The notes below the pieces were generated by a model that saw nothing but the letters and a program-made list of their open reading frames with translations, searched no databases and was not told the origin of the DNA. Positions 7,939-18,815 of a stretch of DNA of 64,000 nt are shown here, piece by piece. The stretch comes from CAIWHR01 sp963734085 (GTDB lineage: Bacteria; Pseudomonadota; Gammaproteobacteria; Burkholderiales; Casimicrobiaceae), in the NCBI GenBank assembly GCA_963734085.1, contig CAVTFT010000012.1, forward strand, positions 62,001 to 126,000, given 5' to 3'. The translations under genes and the position numbers were made by a program. Position 1 is the stretch's first letter. Each line of letters opens with the position of its first letter.

Positions 7939-10877
7939 ATGCGCGCCCGCGTCTTGTGCCTGCTGTTCGCGTTGGCTCCGTTTACGGCCGCAGCGCAGGG
8001 AAATCCCCTCGGAATATCGTACGTCGAGACAAAGGATCTCAAGCTCATCTACTTCGATCCGCTGGCGTACCTCGCGCCGTATGCGGTGCGAACCTTCACC
8101 AACTCGCTCGAATGGCAGCGGCGGACGTTCGGGTGGGTGCCTTCCGAGCCCACCACCGTCCTTCTGAAGGACTTCGCCGACTACGGCAACGCGTCCGCCG
8201 GAGTCGCTCCGCACAGCCGGCTGGTCTTCGACATCGCCCCGCAGTCGCATGCGTTCGAGACCTATCCCGCGAGCGAACGCCTGTACTCGCTGATGAACCA
8301 CGAGCTGATCCACGTCGTGCAGGGCGATCTCGCCAACGACGAGGACCGGCGGTGGCGCCGCTTCTTCTTCGGCAAGGTTCTTCCCCAACCGCAGGATCCC
8401 GAGACGCTCTTCTACGGCTACCTCACGATCCCCCGCTTCACTGCGCCGCGTTGGTACATCGAGGGTGGCGCGGTCTTCATGGAGACCTGGATGGGCGGCG
8501 GTCTGGGCCGCGCGCAAGGTGGTTACGACGAAATGGTGTTCCGCGCGATGGTGCGCGACGACGCCCATTTCTACGATCCGCTGGGACTGGTCTCGCGCGG
8601 CACTCGCGTCGATTTCCAGTACGTGGCAAATGCCTATCTCTACGGCACGCGGTTCTTCACCTGGCTCGCTTACGTCTATTCGCCCGAAAAGGTCGTCGCC
8701 TGGATCCGGCGCGACGAAGGGAGCGAGCGCGATTACGCCGACCAGTTCCGGCACGTGTTCGGCATCCCTCTGGACCAGGCCTGGAACGACTGGATCGCCT
8801 TCGAGCATGATTTTCAGCGCCGCAATCTCGAAGAGGTCCGCAAGAACCCGGTCACGCCCTACCGCACGCTCGCCGCGGGCGCGATCGGCTCGATATCGCG
8901 GATGTATTACGACGAGGCAAGCGGTGTCATCTATGCTGCGTTCCGCTACCCCGGCGTGGTCGAGCACGTCGGCGCGCTCGACACGCGCGACGGCAGCCAC
9001 CGGCGACTCGCCGACATCAAGCGGGCGATGCTCTACCGCGTGGCTTCGGTCGCCTTTGACCCGAAAAGCGGGACGGTCGTTCTACACCAACGACAATCTC
9101 GCGTTGCGCGACCTGATGGCGGTCGACGTCAAGACCGGCGAGGAACGCATGCTGTTCGAGAACGCGAGAATCGGCGAGATCGTCTTCAATCCGGTCGGAT
9201 CGGTCGCTTTGGGGCGTGCGCCACGACAACGGCCTCGCGACGCTGGTGCGGCTTCCGTATCCCTATACCGAATGGTTCGAGGTACGCGCATTTCCGTACG
9301 AATACGTGCCGTCCGACCTCGACATCTCGCCGGACGGCCGGCTGCTCTCGGCATCGATGGGCGAAGTCAACGGCGACCAGTTCCTGCGCGTGTGGGAAAT
9401 CGACAAGCTCCTTGCCGGCGACGCAAAGCCGCTCTCCGAATTCCGCTTCGGGCAGTCTGTTCCGGAGAGCTTCGTGTTTTCGAAGGACGGACGTTACCTT
9501 TACGGCAGCAGCTATTACACCGGGGTGTCCAACATTTTCCGCTACGAAGTCGCAACCGGCGACGTCGTCGCGGTCTCGAATGCGGAGCTCGGATTCTTTC
9601 GTCCGGTGCCGCTTGCCGACGGCCGGTTGGTGGTGCTCGCCTACACGGGCGCAGGATTCGTTCCCGCCGTCATCGACCCGCATCCGATCGAGGATGTGAG
9701 CGCGATCACGTTTCTGGGCGCCGAGGTCGCGGAAAAATATCCGATCGTCAAGACGTGGCAGGTCCCGTCTCCGGACACGGTCGACGAGCGGAAGCTGATC
9801 ACCGCGAAGGGTCCGTGGATCCCGTACCGCGACATGAGCCTCGCGAACGCGTTTCCAGTGCTGCAGGGGTACAAGAACACGGCGGGGATCGGTTACCACC
9901 TGAACTTCGAGGATCCGCTCGGATTTGCGAAACTGGGCATCACTGCTGCCTATACACCGAGCAACAGCCTTGCCCCCGACGAGCGCGGCCACGTCGACAT
10001 TTTCGGCAGCTACCTCGGCTGGAGGGCTGCGTTATCGTGGAACCGGTCGGATTTCTACGACTTGTTCGGCCCAACGAAGCGCAGCCGCAAGGGCTACGCC
10101 GCCAAGCTCGGTTACGATTGGCTGCTGATCTGGGACGAGCCGCGCAGGCTGGAGGCCGTCTTCGACATCGCGTGGTACGACCGGATCGACACGCTGCCGA
10201 CGGCGCAGAACGTCGAGACGACCTTCACCCGGCTTCTGACTGCCGAAGCGGGCCTTCGCTACACGGACGTCCGTCGTTCGCTTGGAGCGGTGGACGACGA
10301 AAAGGGGCTCGCTTGGTCGATCATCTACACGGGGAACGAGACCCTTGGAGCGACCAGCCCGCAACTCCGGGGCAACATCGACTACGGCATCGCGCTGCCG
10401 TTTCCCAATTCATCGGTCTGGCTGCGCACCGCGGGCGGCATTGCCGATGGCGCACACAACCCGACGCTCGCCAATTTCTATTTCGGCGCCTTCGGCAACA
10501 ACTACGTCGACGACAAATCGATCAAGCGCTACCGCGAGTATTATTCGCTGCCCGGATTCGGGATCGACGAAGTGAGCGGGCTCCACTTCGTGAAGGAGCT
10601 CGTGGAGCTGAACCCCCCGCCGGTGATTTTCGAATCCGTCGGAACACCGGGCTTCTACCTGACGTGGCTCCGTCCGTCGCTTTTCGCGGCCGGCCTGTGG
10701 ACCGAACCGACGAACGCGTCGTTGCGAAAGAGCTACACGAGCCTCGGCACACAAGCCGACTTGCGCTTCACCGTTTTTCATTGGTACGACATGACGCTTT
10801 CGGTCGGCGCTGCCGTCGGCTATCAGGGCTCCCAGAAGGCCGGCACCGAGTGGATGATCTCGCTCAAGATCATGTAG
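7939..10877 (+). pseudogene. Outer-membrane protein: gluzincin-like domain + beta-propeller + beta-barrel, with two frameshifts
   Basis: ATG 7939 has GGGAGGAG just upstream (7926-7933) and begins a signal peptide (MRARVLCLLFALAPFTAAAQG). The N-terminal region has an HExxH zinc-peptidase motif (MNHELIHVVQGD). The middle has propeller-like repeats (DISPDGRLL-type). The last ~350 residues alternate like an outer-membrane barrel and end in an aromatic/charged strand. The product is split over three frames: frame one to about 9078, frame two to about 9212, frame three to TAA... the terminal TAG at 10877. Removing one base at each junction restores a continuous ~980-residue protein with sensible sequence on both sides (for example ..FYTNDN and ..WGVRHDNG). 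Either two sequencing errors or real decay. A secreted peptidase or assembly factor is inference. Confidence 0.7.
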
Positions 10878-10900
10878 GCGCAAATTGACCGCTACGCGCG

Positions 10901-11917
10901 ATGCCTACTGATATCGTCGTTCACGTGCTGGTGGGCGTCGCACCGGTGCTGTGCTTCCTCATTGCGCTCGTCTATCTCGACAGCTACAAGCTCGTGTCGA
11001 TGCGCGCGGTCGTCGCCGTCGTCGCGTGCGGGCTGCTCGTGGCGGGGCTCTGCTACGCCGCCAACGGTTTCCTCCTTCGCGTCACCACGCTCGACGTCGA
11101 AAGCTACAAACGCTATCTCGGTCCGGTCGTCGAGGAGCTCGGCAAGGGGCTCGTCATCGTTGCGTTGATCCGCATGCATCGGATCGGCTTTCTCGTCGAC
11201 GCGGCGATCTTCGGCTTTGCCGTCGGCACCGGCTTTGCGATTGTCGAGAATGTCTACTACCAGCTGCTGATTCCCGATGCCGGCATCGGCACCTGGGTCG
11301 TGCGCGGCTTCGGCACGGCGATCATGCATGGGGGCACAACGGCGATCTTCGCCATGATGGGGCTCGTGATCCTGGAACTGAAGCCGCGGATCGCGTTCGT
11401 GGCGTTTCTCCCGGGCTTCGCGCTCGCCGTCGCGTTGCACGCGGCGTTCAATCACATGTGGGGCTCGCCGAAACTCTCGACGATCGCCGTTCTGGTCGTA
11501 CTGCCGCCGCTCCTGTTCGCCGTCTTTCACCGCAGCGAACGGGCGGTGTCCGCCTGGCTGGGTCAGGGTTTCGATGCGGACGCGCGGATGCTGGAGTCGA
11601 TCAGCGCCGGGCGCTTCTCCGATTCGCCGACCGGAAAGTATCTCGATACGCTGAAACACAGGTTCGAAGGCCCCGTCGTCGCGGATCTCCTCTGCTATCT
11701 TCGGCTTCACACCGAGCTTGCACTCCGCGCCAAGGGCATCCTGATGATGCGCGAGAACGGTTTCGAGGTGCCCGTCGACGAAGAGACCCGGGCGAAGTTC
11801 ACCGAGATGCGCTATCTCGAGCAGAGCATCGGCAAGACGGGGCTTCTGGCCGTGCACCCGATGCTGCACATGAGCCACAAGGACCTGTGGCAACTCTACA
11901 TGCTCGTGGGGCAATGA
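10901..11917 (+). CDS. PrsW-family intramembrane metalloprotease-like protein
   Basis: A 338-residue membrane protein with about seven hydrophobic segments in its first 200 residues. The PrsW/CAAX-protease-like motifs are present: VVEELGKG (Glu78-Glu79), FAIVENVYY (Glu116), AIMHGGTTA (His143) and a later ALHAAFNH. In Bacillus, PrsW performs site-1 cleavage of an anti-sigma factor; the roles of proteobacterial homologues are mostly unknown. A soluble ~130-residue C-terminal domain follows the membrane part. It lies 23 bases after the barrel gene. A link with the sigma/anti-sigma pair 4 kb upstream is attractive but only inferred. Confidence 0.8.
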   Translation: MPTDIVVHVLVGVAPVLCFLIALVYLDSYKLVSMRAVVAVVACGLLVAGLCYAANGFLLRVTTLDVESYKRYLGPVVEELGKGLVIVALIRMHRIGFLVDAAIFGFAVGTGFAIVENVYYQLLIPDAGIGTWVVRGFGTAIMHGGTTAIFAMMGLVILELKPRIAFVAFLPGFALAVALHAAFNHMWGSPKLSTIAVLVVLPPLLFAVFHRSERAVSAWLGQGFDADARMLESISAGRFSDSPTGKYLDTLKHRFEGPVVADLLCYLRLHTELALRAKGILMMRENGFEVPVDEETRAKFTEMRYLEQSIGKTGLLAVHPMLHMSHKDLWQLYMLVGQ

Positions 11918-11974
11918 ATCGCCCCTTGACCGGTCAGCGCATCGATTGCGGGCGCGGTTGAATACGCTCGACGA

Positions 11975-13375
<1,401 letters not shown>

Positions 13376-13556
13376 CTGAAACCTCCGGCAAATGCGATGA
13401 ACGCCGCCCGCAGGATCGAGCGACGGATCGGCCGAGCAGTTGCGGCAGACGCGCTCCCGCCAACGCAACGATCGCAAAAAGCCGCCATTGTAGCGACCAG
13501 CCGGCGGCGGGGTGCGGTGACTTGCGCCGAGCCGCCTTGCGCGCGTTGTCGCGCCG

Positions 13557-16409
13557 CTAGGCGCTCGCGTTGGCGCCGGCAAGCAGCGCCGAGATCGCCT
13601 CGAAGGGAAGCGGCCTGCCGATCAGATAGCCCTGCATCTGATTGCAGCGGAGCAGGCGCAGGATCTTCGCCTGTTCCTCCTGCTCGACGCATTCGGCGAC
13701 CACGACGAGCTCGAGCGAGTGCGCGAGCGAGATCATCGTCGAGACGAGCGTCATCGCGTCGGGGCTGTCGAGCATCGCACCGACGAACGAGCCGTCGATC
13801 TTGAGCATCTCGACCGGCAGTTTCGCGAGATAGGCGAGAGAGGAATAGCCGGTGCCGAAATCATCGATGGCGATCGTCAGGCCGCGATTGCGCAGCGCCT
13901 CCAGCTTTGCGATGTTCCCCTCGACGTCCTGCATGATCAGGCTCTCGGTGACTTCGAGGTCGATGCCCGGGTCTGCCGGGAATGCGCCGAGCGCCCGTTC
14001 GACGGTGGCGACGAAGTCCGGCTTGCGCAGCTGGATCGCCGAGATGTTGACGGCGATCCGCGGCGCATCCGCTCGCTGCTCGCGCCAGCGCGCGCGATCC
14101 TGCGCCGCCCGCTTGAGCGCCCACGCGCCGGCATCGAGGATCATTCCGGTTTCTTCCATCACCGGGATGAATTTCGCCGGCAGCACGAGCCCGAGCTCGG
14201 GGCTCTGCCACCGGATCAACGCCTCGACGCCCACGATGCGCCGCGTCTCGATATCCACTTTCGTCTGGTAGTGCAGGACGAATTCGTCCGCTTCGAGCGC
14301 CCGCCGCAGCCGGCTTTCCAGCGTCAGCTTCTCGGCAACGCGGTCGGTCATCTGCTGCGCATAGAAGAGATACGGGTCGCCGGTCGTCTTCGCCTTGTTG
14401 AGCGCAGCCTCCGCCTTGCCCAGCAGCGTCGCGGCGTCGGCGCCGTCGTCGGGAAGGAGCGCGATCCCCGCCTTGGCCGAAAGCCGCAGGTCGCTGCCGT
14501 CCGCCGCGAACGGCGCGCCGAACGATTCGCTCCGCCAGCGCTCGATCGTCCGGATCACGTCGTCCTCGTCGGCCACGTCGGGCATCACCGCGGCGAACTG
14601 GTCGCCGCCGATCCGGGCGATCTCGTTCGCGTTGCCGACGCAGCCCACAAAGCGCTTCCCGAGTTGCTTCAGCACCTCGTCGCCGGCATGGCGACCGAGC
14701 GTGTCGTTAACCGTCTTGAAGCGCTCGACGTCGGCGACGACAACGGCGAGCCTGCGTTCACCATGAGTGGCCGCGTTGACGTATTGCGCGAGCCGCTCCT
14801 GAAACAGCGATCGATTGGCGAGGCCCGTCAGCGAATCGTAGCGGGCGAGGTAGTCGAGGCGTTCCTCCTTTTCGATGTGATCGAGGGCGAACGAGATGTC
14901 GCCCGCAAGCTCGGTGAGCAGGCGCATTTCCTCGTCGTCGAAGAACCCTGTCTCGTCCGTATAGAACGCCAGATAGCCGACGACCTCGCCTGCGACCGAG
15001 AGCGGCAGGCCCGCGGCCGAATGGAAGTCGCGGGCCAGCATTTCGTCGCGATAGCGCAAGCCCGTCGTCTGCGCATCGACGTCGATGGCGACCGGCTCGC
15101 ACGACCTGATCGACGCCGCGATGAGGTCGGGATCCGTCCCGTCTGCGCCGTCCAGCGGAAACCGGGTGAGCCGGGCGAAGGATTCTTCCTCGCCCGCCCA
15201 CGCCGCGGGCACGATCGCCCTCTCGCTTCGATCGACCTTCCCGACCCACGCGAGCTGGAAGCGGCCATGCTCGATCGCGAGACGGCACGCCTGTCTGAAC
15301 AATTCGTCGCGATCCCGGATCCGGACGATCAGCGCGTTGATGCCGGAGAGCATGGCGTAGACCCGGTTCAGACGCTGGATCCGGACCTCTGCCTGCTTGC
15401 GTTCGGTGACTTCGTTCTGCAGGCGCGCAGCCTGTCGCCGCACCTCTGCGTACAGCGTGCCGTTCTCGTAGATGCGGCCGACCTGCGCGGCAAGGATCGT
15501 CAACAGCCGCTCGTCCTCCTCGTTGAACGCGTCCGCGCCCAACTTGTCGGCGAGGCAGATCCAGCCGTAGACGGACTTCAACGAGGCCACCGGCGCGGCG
15601 AGACCTGTGCGCATCCGTGGAAAACCGGGCGGCAATCCGGCGGCGATCGGGTCGCCGCCCGGATTCGCGAAGCGGCGCGAGCGGCGCTCGTACAGGCCCG
15701 GCCCGAGCGGACCGCCGTCGACGCGCGGGGCTTTCATGACGGCGGCGAACGCCGGGCCGATCCCGCTGGTGGTGAAGAAGGTCGTGTCCTCGAGCTGCTT
15801 CTCCCGCACGCAGAGGATCGCGTACTTGGCGCCGAGCAGATCGCGCGCCGAGCGGCAGACCTTCTCCAGCAGCACGTGCGGCTCGAGCTCCGAGGCGAGC
15901 TGGAGATTGATGTCGGTCAGTGCCGCGAGCCGTCCGTTGGTGGCGACGAGCTCTTCTGCCTTTTCGGTCAGCTTGTCGGTCATCAGCCGCAGGTGCTCGC
16001 GATCGAACTCCCCGGCGACGGGCGGCGTGACCGGCTCGGGGCCGTGCAAGAGCCCCTGTTCGATTGCCGCGAGAATGTCCTGCGGCTCGCAGGGCTTGAC
16101 CAGCACGCGCGAAACGCCGCAGGCCTTGGCGAGGTTGCGCGCTTCGCGCTCGCGGTAGTGCGCGGAGTAGAAGATGACCTCGGTGGGCGCGAGCGCCGGA
16201 TCCGCCCGCAGCTGGCGGACGAACTCGTAGCCGTCCATCGTCGGCATCAGGACGTCCGAAATGACGAGCTGCGGCCGTTGCTCCCTGACCACCGCGAGCG
16301 CCTCGGCGCCGTCGGCGGCCTCGAGCGCCTCATGCCCCTGGTACTTGAGGAGCGTCACGACGAGATCGCGATTCGCGGCGTTGTCGTCGACGACGAGGAC
16401 TCTTGCCAT
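13557..16409 (-). CDS. REC-GAF-GAF-GGDEF(degenerate)-EAL response regulator, probable c-di-GMP phosphodiesterase
   Basis: A 950-residue protein. The receiver domain (residues 1-122) has acceptor Asp52 (ISDVLMP) and Lys105. Two GAF-type sensor domains lie around 165-325 and 355-510. The GGDEF domain carries GGDQF at 601-605 instead of GGDEF/GGEEF, so cyclase activity is doubtful; such domains often bind GTP and regulate the neighbour. The EAL domain has EAL at 729-731, the loop DDFGTGYSS and ECVE, all expected of an active c-di-GMP phosphodiesterase. It lies 15 bases after the CheY gene and two genes after the kinase, so phosphorylation by that kinase is likely. Confidence 0.9.
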   Translation of the reverse strand: MARVLVVDDNAANRDLVVTLLKYQGHEALEAADGAEALAVVREQRPQLVISDVLMPTMDGYEFVRQLRADPALAPTEVIFYSAHYREREARNLAKACGVSRVLVKPCEPQDILAAIEQGLLHGPEPVTPPVAGEFDREHLRLMTDKLTEKAEELVATNGRLAALTDINLQLASELEPHVLLEKVCRSARDLLGAKYAILCVREKQLEDTTFFTTSGIGPAFAAVMKAPRVDGGPLGPGLYERRSRRFANPGGDPIAAGLPPGFPRMRTGLAAPVASLKSVYGWICLADKLGADAFNEEDERLLTILAAQVGRIYENGTLYAEVRRQAARLQNEVTERKQAEVRIQRLNRVYAMLSGINALIVRIRDRDELFRQACRLAIEHGRFQLAWVGKVDRSERAIVPAAWAGEEESFARLTRFPLDGADGTDPDLIAASIRSCEPVAIDVDAQTTGLRYRDEMLARDFHSAAGLPLSVAGEVVGYLAFYTDETGFFDDEEMRLLTELAGDISFALDHIEKEERLDYLARYDSLTGLANRSLFQERLAQYVNAATHGERRLAVVVADVERFKTVNDTLGRHAGDEVLKQLGKRFVGCVGNANEIARIGGDQFAAVMPDVADEDDVIRTIERWRSESFGAPFAADGSDLRLSAKAGIALLPDDGADAATLLGKAEAALNKAKTTGDPYLFYAQQMTDRVAEKLTLESRLRRALEADEFVLHYQTKVDIETRRIVGVEALIRWQSPELGLVLPAKFIPVMEETGMILDAGAWALKRAAQDRARWREQRADAPRIAVNISAIQLRKPDFVATVERALGAFPADPGIDLEVTESLIMQDVEGNIAKLEALRNRGLTIAIDDFGTGYSSLAYLAKLPVEMLKIDGSFVGAMLDSPDAMTLVSTMISLAHSLELVVVAECVEQEEQAKILRLLRCNQMQGYLIGRPLPFEAISALLAGANASA

Positions 16410-16424
16410 GGCGCGCGAACCGGG

Positions 16425-16829
16425 TCAGCCGGAAAGCGGCGGACCGCCGACCTTCGCTGCGCGCGGAAGGAGGCTTTCGATGTCGTGAACGAAGTTCTCC
16501 GGAACGATCGGCTTCGAGAAATATGCATCGAATCCGGCCGTGAGCGCGGCTTCGCGGTCTCCCGGCATCGAGAACGCGCTCACGGCCACCAGCGGAACGC
16601 GACGCCAGGTCGAGCCACCCCGCAGCCGCTCCACGACTTCGTACCCCGTCATCACCGGCATCTGCAGGTCGCAGATCACGAGATCGGGCTGGGTGCTGAG
16701 CGCGAGCGCCAGACCCGCGGCGCCATCGGTGGCCGTAAGCGTCGCGTACCCGGCGGAGTCGAGCAGATACTTCGCGAGCTCGAGACTTGCCGGGTCGTCT
16801 TCGATGATCAGGATTCGCGCGGCCGCCAC
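16425..16829 (-). CDS. Single-domain response regulator (CheY-like)
   Basis: A 134-residue receiver domain: acidic pair IIEDD (Glu10-Asp12), acceptor Asp54 (VICDLQMP), Ser/Thr switch (VAVSAFS) and Lys in FSKPI. There is no output domain, so it acts through protein contact or as a phosphorelay intermediate. It starts with GTG, 1 base after the histidine-kinase stop, and lies 15 bases before the EAL protein gene. Confidence 0.9.
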   Translation of the reverse strand: MAAARILIIEDDPASLELAKYLLDSAGYATLTATDGAAGLALALSTQPDLVICDLQMPVMTGYEVVERLRGGSTWRRVPLVAVSAFSMPGDREAALTAGFDAYFSKPIVPENFVHDIESLLPRAAKVGGPPLSG

Positions 16830-16830
16830 G

Positions 16831-18327
16831 TCATGCCTCGCTCAATTCGAGCGTGAATGTGCTGCCGCTGCCGTAATCGCTCTGGAGCGTGATTCGCGCG
16901 CCCATGAGCTCGGCCAGTTGTCGGCTCAGGTGCAAGCCGAGCCCGGTGCCTTCGAGCTGCCGCCGATCGGGACCTTCGACCCGCGCAAACGCCTCGAACA
17001 GCTTCGCCTGGTCCGTGGGCCGAATGCCGAGACCGGTGTCGGCGACGCTGATGGCCGCCACTTTCCCGTTCCCGGCCGCCGCGATGCGCCGCGCCACTTC
17101 GATCCGAACGCTGCCGTGCTCGGTGAACTTGATCGCGTTCTGCACGAGATTGATGACGATCTGGGAGAGCGCTCGCCGGTCCGTATGTACGCTCACCGGC
17201 TCGTCGGGGAGCATGACCGTGAGCGCGAGGCCCTTTTTTTCCGCCTCGGGGCGCAGCGTCGCGGCGACGTCTTCGACGACGTGCCTGCAATCGGTCGGCT
17301 CGCGCACCAGTTTCATCTTGCCCGCCTCGATCTTGGCGACGTCGAGCAGATCGCTGATGAGCGACAGCAGGTGCTTCGCGCTCCTCTGGACCGTGCGCAA
17401 TTGCCTGTCCTGGTCCGGCGTCAGCGGACCCGGCAGTCCCATCAGCAGCGTCCCGGTGAAACCGATGATCGCGTTCAGCGGTGTGCGCAACTCGTGGCTC
17501 ATGCTGGCGAGGAACCGATCCTTGGCCCGGCTCGCCTCCTCCAGCGCAACGTTCTTGTCGCGGAGCTCACGCTCGATATGCTTGCGGTCACTGATGTCGC
17601 GAATGGCGCTCATGACGAGCGCCGTTTCGTCCATCTGCATCGGGCTCAGGCTGATTTCCACGGGGAATTCCGCGCCGTCCTTGCGCAATCCGTACAATTC
17701 GAGCCCGGCGCCCATCGCCCGTGTTCGCGGCTCCTCGAAATACTTCGCACGATGCCCGAAATGAGCCGCGCGGAACCGCTGCGGCAACAGCATTTCGATC
17801 GGCTTGCCGTGCAGCTCTCCACGCCCGTAGCCGAAAAGCTCTTGCGCATGGCTGTTGGTGAACACGATATGGCCGGTGGGATTCACCATGACGATGCCGT
17901 CTGGCGTCGATTCGAGCACGTCGCGATACCTGCCCTCGACCTGTTTGGTATCGCGCAGGACCCGCAGTGCGGTCACATCCTTGTTGCTGGAAAGAACGAG
18001 CGGGGCCTCATGGCCCGGGAGCTCCACGAGCTTCCACGAGACGTCGACGTACACGAGCGTGCCGTCCTTCCTCCGGCGCAGCGATTCGAACGTCGCACCG
18101 CCGTTGGCGAGGGTTTCGGCAAGCTGCCGATCGTGTTCATCGCGCCGATCCGGCGGGACGATCAATTCGTCGATCCGCCGTCCGATCGACTCGTTCGCGC
18201 TGTAGCCGAAGACGGCCTCCGCGCCCTTGTTCCAGTGCAGCACCTCGCCTTGCCGGGTCATGACGGTGACGCAGTCCGGCAGCTCGCGCAGCGCCAGGGC
18301 GTCATAGTCGATCGCGCGCACGTCCAT
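16831..18327 (-). CDS. PAS-PAS hybrid-less sensor histidine kinase
   Basis: A 498-residue soluble kinase with no transmembrane segment. Two PAS domains (about 12-120 and 132-246; NKGAEAVFGYSANESIGR and NSHAQELFGYGRGEL) precede a HisKA domain with phospho-acceptor His278 (MSHELRTPLNAI) and a HATPase domain (INLVQNAIKF N-box, DTGLGI, GTGLGL). Start ATG 18327 gives a protein beginning at the first PAS; the frame is open to 18543 but that extension is low complexity and basic. It probably phosphorylates the CheY-like protein and the REC-EAL protein encoded directly downstream. Confidence 0.88.
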   Translation of the reverse strand: MDVRAIDYDALALRELPDCVTVMTRQGEVLHWNKGAEAVFGYSANESIGRRIDELIVPPDRRDEHDRQLAETLANGGATFESLRRRKDGTLVYVDVSWKLVELPGHEAPLVLSSNKDVTALRVLRDTKQVEGRYRDVLESTPDGIVMVNPTGHIVFTNSHAQELFGYGRGELHGKPIEMLLPQRFRAAHFGHRAKYFEEPRTRAMGAGLELYGLRKDGAEFPVEISLSPMQMDETALVMSAIRDISDRKHIERELRDKNVALEEASRAKDRFLASMSHELRTPLNAIIGFTGTLLMGLPGPLTPDQDRQLRTVQRSAKHLLSLISDLLDVAKIEAGKMKLVREPTDCRHVVEDVAATLRPEAEKKGLALTVMLPDEPVSVHTDRRALSQIVINLVQNAIKFTEHGSVRIEVARRIAAAGNGKVAAISVADTGLGIRPTDQAKLFEAFARVEGPDRRQLEGTGLGLHLSRQLAELMGARITLQSDYGSGSTFTLELSEA

Positions 18328-18815
18328 CTCGGGTCCAATCACGCCCGGTCCGCGATCGCGGCGCGCGACCGAGGTTGACGGCGAAGAAGGCTGGTTGTCG
18401 GGCGGGGCGTTGCAATGCGATGCCCGGCGCGACGCGCGGGATCGATTTGCAGCGAATTCGAAGCGGCGATCTGCATGACCGGAGATGCAATGAGACGAAG
18501 TATCGCCCAGGTCAGCGAAACCTTTCAGCCACGACATAACCATGGTTTCTCGTCAGCGGATCGCAGCTCATCCCCAGGTCGCGCGTGGCGCGATTGATTC
18601 ATCTGCTCAATGGCGTCCATGACGCGACATGCATACAGTCTGCGAGGCGCGTGCGTTGCGATCCTCGCGCATGCCCCGATGCCATCCAGCTTCGAATGGA
18701 TTTGATGACCCGACGGCGGTTCGACCTCCGGCCTTCGGATGCGACACGGCGATTCCAGCACCACGCAAAGCATCCGGAAAGCGCTCCTTGGTATGAAGCT
18801 TGCTTAGCGCGAAGG
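18328..18815. other. Intergenic region between divergent genes
   Basis: About 490 bases between the histidine kinase (minus) and the TPR protein (plus). Open frames cross it on both strands but show no family resemblance or ribosome-binding site. It probably holds both promoters; I see no clear operator or hairpin. Confidence 0.4.

Noticed and set aside
13719..16856. 1045-codon plus-strand open frame
   Set aside because: Antisense shadow of the REC-GAF-GAF-GGDEF-EAL and CheY genes, with no recognisable domain.
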